Source: Acanthaster planci
Lineage: Eukaryota; Echinodermata; Asteroidea; Valvatida; Acanthasteridae
Direction: 5' to 3'
Assembly (NCBI RefSeq): GCF_001949145.1
Contig: NW_019091361.1
Coordinates: 3,417,359-3,481,358, forward strand
Length of the DNA stretch: 64,000 nt
The translations under genes and the position numbers were made by a program. The notes beneath the pieces are model-generated. The model was not told the DNA's origin. It saw only the letters and a program-made list of their open reading frames with translations, and searched no databases. This document shows, piece by piece, positions 1 to 9,100 of this stretch (positions within the stretch are counted from its first letter, which is position 1; each line of letters begins with the position of its first letter).

Positions 1-45
1 AATTTTTCGATTGCTCTGTGGTTTTTACCCGCTTACAAACCACAG

Positions 46-135
46 AACATCATGACCTTCAACAAGGCGTCCATTGCTGGCAGGAAGTTTGGAGAGCTGA
101 AGGATGAAAATGGTGACGTGATAGAGATCACTGAC
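46..135 (+). CDS. ATP8B: ATP8B exon a (first in window)
   Basis: 30 codons, [17 protein letters not shown]..., the sequence that follows DKTGTLTQ in P4-ATPases. Acceptor CCACAG at 40-45, donor GTGAGT at 136. The catalytic Asp exon is upstream of position 1. Confidence 0.92.
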
Positions 136-3100
136 GTGAGTTACCTATCATTTTATGGAACTTCATTTGGGGCATTTTACATGGTCATACTTACATGATG
201 TAGCTGTATTCACTAGCTTGCCTGTGAATTATAAATGGCCTGTGATTTTAGTACCCTGTGCATTTTGTATTGTTTAATTAATTAAAGTTAATTACTTCAA
301 GTAAAACGTACCCAACTCCCTACCCTTAGCTGACCTTTGACCACCACCACATAACCCCTGACTTCTTCTTATTATTCCATTTATTATATGTACATAACCT
401 CTCTGGCTGTAAGTTAACCTTTATAGCCTTCCATCCCCCTGCAGCAAACCCCCTTGGTTGATTTTTCCAAGAACAACATGTACGAGCCCAGCTTCAAGTT
501 CTACGACAAGAGTCTTCCGAATGCCATCGATAAAGGGGACCGGCACTGCTGGCTCTTCTTCCGCCTCTTGTCCCTGTGCCACACTGTCATGCCGGAGATC
601 ATTGAGGGTAAGACCATCTTGCACCGTGGAACCCGGAATTGGAACGCATCTCATTTCTGAATTTTTTATCCATTTTCCAGAGCTGCTAACATTTTGCAAA
701 ATGTTTGAGTTCACCTCCACGTCTTTTATCCCATGTAAATTCATTCACTTGAGGGAGATTTGAATATATTTACATGTGTTGGTGAAGAATGTTGCATTGA
801 ATGATATTTGATAGAGCAGCAAAAGGTAAGAAACATCTAGGGGAACTCTTGTAGTCTTATGACTTCTCAAATTTAATTGGAGTGTAGTTATATGAAAGCT
901 GAATCTTTGTGATATTAAACAAAATTCTCATGATGGTCTCACATAGTTTCTCTAGCCTAAGAATTGAAAGGGGCAGATTATTTTACCTATTTCAAATCCT
1001 GGGCTTTGCTGTTTCGGATTTGGGTAAAAGTGTGAGATGGAAGCATCGTAGACATTGCATTTATTGATGGCCCTGCAGGCAAGCTGCAGTACCAGGCCCA
1101 GTCTCCCGACGAAGCTGCTCTGGTATCTGCTGCAAGAAACTTTGGATTTGTCTTCAAGGTAATAATTATTGCTGGATTTTTAAAAAGAATTTATTACGTC
1201 AACTGCAAAGTGGAGATATCTGAAAACTGGTTGTATGGAAATAACGAACCACCATGAAAACAAATTATTGGAGAGCTCATATGTATTTGGCATTGCGTTT
1301 GTAAAAGTGAGTCACAAATGCACCAGATCTCTCGAAACGAGCCCTAGGACCATGTTGCCATTTATTTTGTTTTAGGAAGAGTAAACTTAGCTTTTTGATC
1401 TGATGTATTAAATGGACATTAGACAAGTGAAAAAAAAATGTAGATTTGCATCATTCAAGATTTTTTAAAGGCCTTTTTACTTGAAAGAGGCTTTGGCTCT
1501 GGTGATTCATTTTAGTTAGTTGGATCACAATTAGTCAGAATCAATTTATGCTGCCCGTGTCAAGTGGTAAGTCAGATCTCTTTACCGTAGCTCTATTGTG
1601 TGGCCTGGTAGGCCAAGTTTACCTAAAGTCACAAGTTAGAAAACTCACTCTCTGTAGCACTATTGTTTTTTTTTTAATCAACAGTCGAGGACACCCACCA
1701 CCATCACGCTTGAGGTACAAGGCGAGGTGGACAAGTACGAGCTGCTGCACATTCTGGACTTCAACAATGTCCGGAAGCGAATGTCGGTGGTGGTCCGGCA
1801 GGGTCGCAAGATCCGCCTTTACTGCAAAGGGGCGGATAACGTCATCCTGGCACGGCTTGGAGAGGGCAACGAGCAGCTGGTGGACATCACCAACCAGCAC
1901 TTGCGGGTGAGCAAAGAAGTCATTTTCAATAGTATAGCTGTGAAAAGCCATTGTTTTTGTTCGGATTTTTCTCTTGTACTTCGTTTTCCTCTTCTACCCA
2001 GCCAGTGTATGTATGAAGTAATAGTTTTTGTCCCGCATGCATCTTGCCTTGATTTACACAGACCTTTGTATTTTTACTTCTCATTATAGGAAGTGATACA
2101 GTTTAGTATTATTATCAGTTTAAGCTTTAGTTTTGGTTTTATATGTACTGTTTTTCTCTCGAGCGTGTAACCATGTTGGGACAAACTGTTTTGGCCTCAT
2201 CAGTTCCTATTCAAGTGCACAATAATGTTGACCAAAGAGTACATGTAGTTTTAGACCATTCCTTCCCACAGAGAATCATTTCATGCATTAATCATTGGGA
2301 CTTGGGCTTTTAATGTCCTCTAACACTGCAGGACTTTGCTGGGGAAGGTCTGAGGACACTCTGCCTGGCCATGAAAGATGTCGACGAAGCGTACTACCAG
2401 GAATGGAAGAGAAAGCATCATGCTGCTGCGTGAGTACAAGCAATAGAGTACAGCCAATGATTTTCCGTTTCCGTTTTGCAAAATCCTGAATTTCGCTTCA
2501 GAAATCGAATTCCGTTTCATACCTTAGTAAGCATAAAAAGGAGATCAAGTTACAAACTGTGCATGCAAACCGTTTGCTCAACCTTACTCCCCTTCCCAAA
2601 AAAGAAAAGAAACAAATACCCTGTTTGGAAATACTCTGCAATATTATCAACATTTTTTACCAATTTTCTGTGTTGAAACTTAAAAGAAAATCTACTCAAT
2701 AATTACACCCCATCCCCTCGATTTCTCACCAGCAAGATCATCATAAACTTACTACAGTTAATCAACGGACAATTCATATATCACTCCTCGTGTGCAAAAT
2801 CAAATTACATTTAATACATGTATGGTGCAGTCATAGAGTAGGTCCTGCATTCAACAGCAGTTGGACAATAAACCGCCATTTTTATTTGACAGTGGTGTGT
2901 CAAAATTCGGAAAGTTAACATCCAATCTGGGCCTTAAAATGCATGTTCGTGAATGAAACCTTTGCTCTTCATCGAATACTTCCAAGGGCCTATTCAACGA
3001 TGGTACACCAAGTTCACTAGGTTTCATTTAATTCAAGAAAAATGTAATTTGTCTTCCATTTTGCTGCCATGGTTTGATCGTTTGATCGCAGTACTAGCCT

Positions 3101-6100
3101 CGTCTCAAGGCATTTATGCCCACTCACAGACTGAATTCCCCATGTACATGTATGTGCAATAAGCATACGTGTGAGTATGAACCTGTTTGCGCCTTGATTT
3201 CATTGCTAGTGTGGTGCACATGTGAGCGGCTGTGTGCACCGCACCACTGCTGACCATGCTGTGCCGCCCACCGCATCACGTGTGGGGCTCACGCACGCTA
3301 TAGCGTGTTCATGTACGTACACATGTATTTCAAGTATTGGCATTGGCCGACCTAGCCATAATTATGCTGGAGGGATGCAATTTAGCATGTTTCCAGCGTA
3401 AGTCGTTCATTTAATACAAGCATTTTATAAGAGTCGGGTAGGCCTTTATTTTTAGTACTGTGTGGAAAATTTTCTTTACTTTTTAAGCCGTGCTTACTGG
3501 GGAATTTTGCAAATTCCGTTTCAAGCAGTGGATTCCATTTCAAAGTCTTGATTCTGCAAATTCCATCCGTTTTCTGCCACCGCGGAATATCATTGGCTCT
3601 AATAGAGTTGTTGAAGTGCGTGACTTGCCGTTAGATAGTCAAGAGATTCACATACCGACATTTAGGAAATTTAACTCCTGTGGAATGCACAGCTGGACAA
3701 AACATCTTATTTTCTGGCAGTGTGCAGGTGACCATAGAAACTGCTTTTAAGGACCCAGAAGAATGAGTACTTTTTTTGGTTTGTTTTTAAATTGTTATAG
3801 TCCTTTTTCAATTCTGTCAAAGATGAAATCACTGCATAGTCCTAATTTTTCAACTAATGGCCAGTTCAAGGATTGATTTGGAACAAATCGTCACACTAGT
3901 CATCCGGTTGACTACTGCTCCTGAATATGCATGCAGTATCCTTGTGGTGCCTTATTGGTGAGCTTGTTTCTCATACATATTCATGCTGTGCCGTTTGCAG
4001 CACCTCATTGGATGACCGCGAAGCCAAGTTAGATGAACTGTATGAGGAAATAGAGACCAACTTGACCTTGTTGGGAGCCACGGCCATTGAAGACAAGCTG
4101 CAAGACGGAGTGCCCACTGCCATTGAGAACCTCCATAAGGTGAAGAAAGGCCAACCTTTAACTGCACCTACAGCTTAGAGACATTTGACGTTTGATAGAG
4201 GGCTCAAGGAGGGAGGCCTTGCAGTGGTTTTATGCCAGTCTCTAAAATTGTCAAGTTTCTTAATTGACAGTGAAATAGCTGCTTCTAAACATGGCAAGAA
4301 GTAATGTGGATATTATCAAATAGAGACAAGCATGCAACTTTTCCTGGGATCAGCTGATTTCCTCGTTTTTCACTTCACACTCATGCCATTAAAAATTGAA
4401 AAACACTGTGAGAGTGTTGTGAAGATCAGAATTTCCTCGTTTTTTCAAAATCCAAGTTGCATGCCTGTCTAAAAGAAATGAAACCGGAAAGATGCTCTAT
4501 TATTTTCAGTCAGTACAGAGGCATATTTGCCATTTTCTCTATTTTTCTCTATTTTTGTAGGTTCTTTGTGAACATCATTAAAAAGTGTACCACAGTTTCA
4601 AACCTGAGACTAGATGGACAATGCAGGTTTATTTACAAATGTACTCATCATGATGAAAAACATGCCCCCACTTTGATATCTCCATAGTTTCACTAAACAG
4701 TAGGCAGCAGCACACAGTGCTTTCAACAAATATGATTTTTCAAAAAATTAGTTTTGAGGGAATTTCATCTGGTCTTTGTTTTGGTCTTTTGTTCAGGCTA
4801 ACATCAAGTTGTGGGTGCTGACAGGCGACAAGCAAGAGACGGCCATCAACATCGGCTATTCCTGCAAGCTGCTGACCGATGAAATGAATGAAATGTTCAT
4901 TGTCAACGCCACCGAGAAAGACTTGGCCGAGCAAGAGGTGAAAAGTAAACCACTAGGAAGAGATTGAAACTTGTAATGCAGTGTCTCACAGTGTCTTACC
5001 GTCTCGCAGCCCTTCCCCAGTATTTTCCTTAAGATCAGAGCTCATCAGCTGAGACACATGCTACAAATTAAGTTGAAATTGGAGGATACAGGGACTGTTA
5101 GGGTTAATAGGTAGGGAAGACTTCTTTCAATAGCCTGATCATACATGATGAACCAGGTCAGTATTTCAACAACATATGCTCAAAATAAAGCATGTCGTAG
5201 AGCATTTAAGAACACTAAAAAGGCAGTCTTGATACTTGAGGGATGAAGGAAAATGTTGTGCAAATGGAAAGAACTGGATAAATGCCGACCTTCCTGTTGT
5301 CTTGATGTAACCACAGAATGAGAGTTCATGAACATATGCTCCTACTCACCCATAGGCTGTATCCTGCCCATCGCTCTCGTGTGTGTCACCAGTGTTAGCA
5401 TGAGTAACACACTCAAACATGGCCATCAATACTCACATGAGGTTGGACCTATCAGAGGGGGATCATATGCCGAGCCATGCACTGACCACTTTCAGACTGG
5501 AATGATGTCATGTGCTTTGTTCTTGAATGACCTTGCTCTTTAATATCCATTACCGGACTGGCTCAATTGAAGGCATTTCTGCTTGAAGCCCTCCTGATTC
5601 CTCAAACACCACCATACAAACAGAACATTCTTGCACTTTAAAATTCAAGGGTGCTATGCAGAGTACGATCAGTTGGTCTTTACCTTTCTCAACCCTTTAG
5701 AGATATCCAAACCTCCTGATAGATTTTGACAGCTTTGGGAGAATTAGAGTAATTGTAAACTTAATCCATGGGGTTTTAAATTTTTTTTATGAACTTAGAG
5801 CGGAAGTGTTGCTCTTTCATGTCAAGATGCTTTCATTTTCTGTACCTGTAGATTAAGAATTGCCTGGAGAAGATCCGAGATGTGATGGGTATCAAGGACA
5901 AGCAGGAACTCCAGGATGCCGCTGGGGACGGGGATGACATATCCTACCACAGCAAAGACGAGGATGAACTGAACGACGTCTACAGCTTTGCCTTAGTCAT
6001 CACCGGAGCTGCCCTGGTACGGTTTGAACCAGCGACATCAGAATTTGTAGCGCTTGGCTTTTCACTAGGACAATTCCTCTCATAATTACTGGATTTGAGG

Positions 6101-9100
6101 AGAGTCCTGTTTTTTTAAGGTTTGCAGGGCAGTGAGCACCCTACACAAATGTTTGCATGCGATCTGGCGCCCTGGCCATATTTGTCAAATCCCAGTTATG
6201 TAAACCCCCTTTTTCAGATCTGGTTGGCTTTTAAAGCACTTGTTGTTTTTTGATTTGTTGATCTTCACTTGCTTTATATTTTGTAATGATCACCCCTGAC
6301 ATTTTAGTGAGCATTTTCAAGAAAACTCCCAAGCCCTGTGTGGCCCCAGTTTCAGAACAAAAATACTGCAGAACTAAGCGTTCAATGTTCACAAACTAGA
6401 CTAGTTAGGTTTGAAGTTCAAAGTCTTGTCTATTCATCCCCAAGATCCTTAGTTACAACCATTGAAGTCAGTAGATTTTTAGAATTATATGGCTGTACAC
6501 TTCAACTTGTACTTATCTTTGTATCTCTCGGCTTGTGTTATTAAAAAAACCTCTAGAATGCTTCCCCCATTAAGGCATCAACTGAGGATATTCAGCTTAG
6601 CATTGAAAAATTCACACGCTGGTTGTCGTGTAATAATGTGGACAGTGCTGTTAAACATGACGCTGTCAATTTCTTGTCATTAAGCTAAGTTCTTCCACAG
6701 ATTGTTGCTAATTCATTTTACCTGCACTTATGGACTAAATGTGAAGCTTTCTTCTGTTCTATACACTTTTCAAGCATACTGTTTAAAATTTGGCTCAGCG
6801 AATTATCCTGTCTTAACTCTTTTCTCTCCATCTTTAAAAAAGAAGTTAGGATTATCCAAATTGTTTTTAGATCTAGTGTTAAGATTTGAAGGTTTTCATG
6901 GTGAAAGAACTACATGAGTAAAACGATTGCAGTTACGCCATGGATCAACCATGGTTAACCACACATACTCAAGAAAGAGACTGGTCCATGGTGTAACCGC
7001 AATCGTTTTACTCAGATAGATCTAGTGTGGTGCTTTGGAACCCTACAAAGAAAACAATTGCAGTGATCTTTAGGAACCTTTGAGTTTCGTGTTGGGCCTG
7101 TTCTTCAGCATCTTTCGCTTTAGAGGCAATCTGCAGTCCATATTTTTCTACTCCCCTCTAAGGCATTTGCGCTGGGCAGCAAAGATATTGAACAGGTATT
7201 CCTTGAGGCTGCCTGCTACTGCAAGACGGTCATCTGCTGCCGCGTCACTCCGTTGCAGAAGGCCCAGGTGGTTGACTTGGTCAAGCGGTACAAGAAGGCA
7301 GTCACACTGGCCATTGGAGATGGAGCCAATGACGTCAGTATGATCAAAAGTAAGCCCCACAGCGTCTCTGTATTTGTGTTGGAAACCTTGCCGAATGTTG
7401 TTTGAAAAAAAAAAAAAGAAATCTGTCGTTGGAAACCAATGTCATATTCTGCAAACCTCACTCCCTCAAGATATAAATACCATCAAGACAACAATTTAAA
7501 AATTAGAAAAAAAAATTGTGGACCTGACCTTTCGTAGTCCATCAGAATTATCCCAAACCACCAAGTTGTTTTTTCTCTCAGGTTTTGGGAGTATAGAGTA
7601 CCAAAGTGAATACGTCATGGGCAAAATTAGTGGGTAAAAGGCATAAGCGCGAGAACTAGCGTGTGAACCAACATGCGCACGTACTCCATTCGTTTGCACT
7701 GCACTTTCTGGTTCACAGCGACGTCACACTCCGGTACTCCATAGGGGTAATTAATTTTTGTGGAATCGGATGTGCAGCCTTTGATAGGTATTTCTTGTAG
7801 CGGGAAGTAGATTTTATGCATGCTGTGGTGGACAGGCAGCTGTGTGCCATTTCCAGTTGAAATGAATCAGGAAACAGTTACTTGATGTGGGATCAGGTTT
7901 TGAAATCAAGTTTGAAGTTTGAATGTCTGTTGAATTCAATGTCTTTTAATGATTGTTGTATTCTTATCTTTGACATGCCCTTCTGTTATTTATTTTGATT
8001 TTGTTTTATATGTATATCTGTTTTCCTTCCAGCTGCACACATCGGAGTTGGCATCAGCGGCCAGGAAGGGATGCAAGCTGTGCTTTCCAGTGACTTCAGC
8101 TTTGCTCAGTTCAGATATCCATTTTCTCATGAATTCTTATGAGCTGTTTGCTTGTCTGTGCATGTATGTGTTGGTCTTTTGCTACGAGACATTTGCCTAA
8201 TAACCCTGGTGTCTGATACACTGTGGTTTACTTTGGGGGATGAAACTTTAATTCTTTTTCAAGTGCCATGGCACTGTACCCTTTGTAGCCTGAAGAAGCC
8301 AAGATGGAAAATGCAAACAAGAAATTTTCAGTTTTAGAAGTGGAAGAAAAACTTAAGAACGATTTCCAGGGAAAGAAAAAAACGTAAAGCCAAGCGGCAA
8401 CTGGAAACCTAGTCCACAGGTTGGCCTGTGCAAATATGCTTTGCTTGGGCATTTGCCCAAGGGATTTGTTTTTCAAGCGCTGGGCTTCTTGAAAGGCATT
8501 ACTTTGAAATCAGCGATGAAGTATTGGGATGAGTAAGTTTTCTCTTGATATGAAGATTGACTCCTTAACGACCACGCACGTACCTGGAGCGGCTGCTTTT
8601 GGTACATGGCCGCTGGTCCTACTACCGAATGAGCAAGTTCCTCTCCTACTTCTTCTACAAGAACTTTGCCCAGACGGTGGGCCACTTCTGGTTTGCCTTC
8701 TTCTGCGGGTTTTCTGCCATGGTGAGTCTGCGTCAGATTTCATTGCATGAAACGGGGATCTCCGGGCTTTGAGAGGAGAATCGATCCGTTGGCCTCTCTT
8801 GCTGCATTTTCAGAGTTGATGTCTTCTGACAAATCTGCATCCAAGTGTGCAGATAGAGTTGGAAGGGGCTTTGAGGGGACAACTGTTTGTGGCTGAGGAT
8901 TTTTTTAAAGACCTAATATTTCAAAAATTTGGGAATTTTTTTCCTCAATTCCAGAACTGTTTTAATCCTAACCCCCTACCCCGATAGTGTTGCCATCCAC
9001 TGACCCCAATGACCTCCAGCAGCTATAATGTGTGAATCATGCCGAGACCCAGCGTACAAGAGCAAGAGCAGTTGGACCCTTTTGGGTTTGGTGTGGTTCG

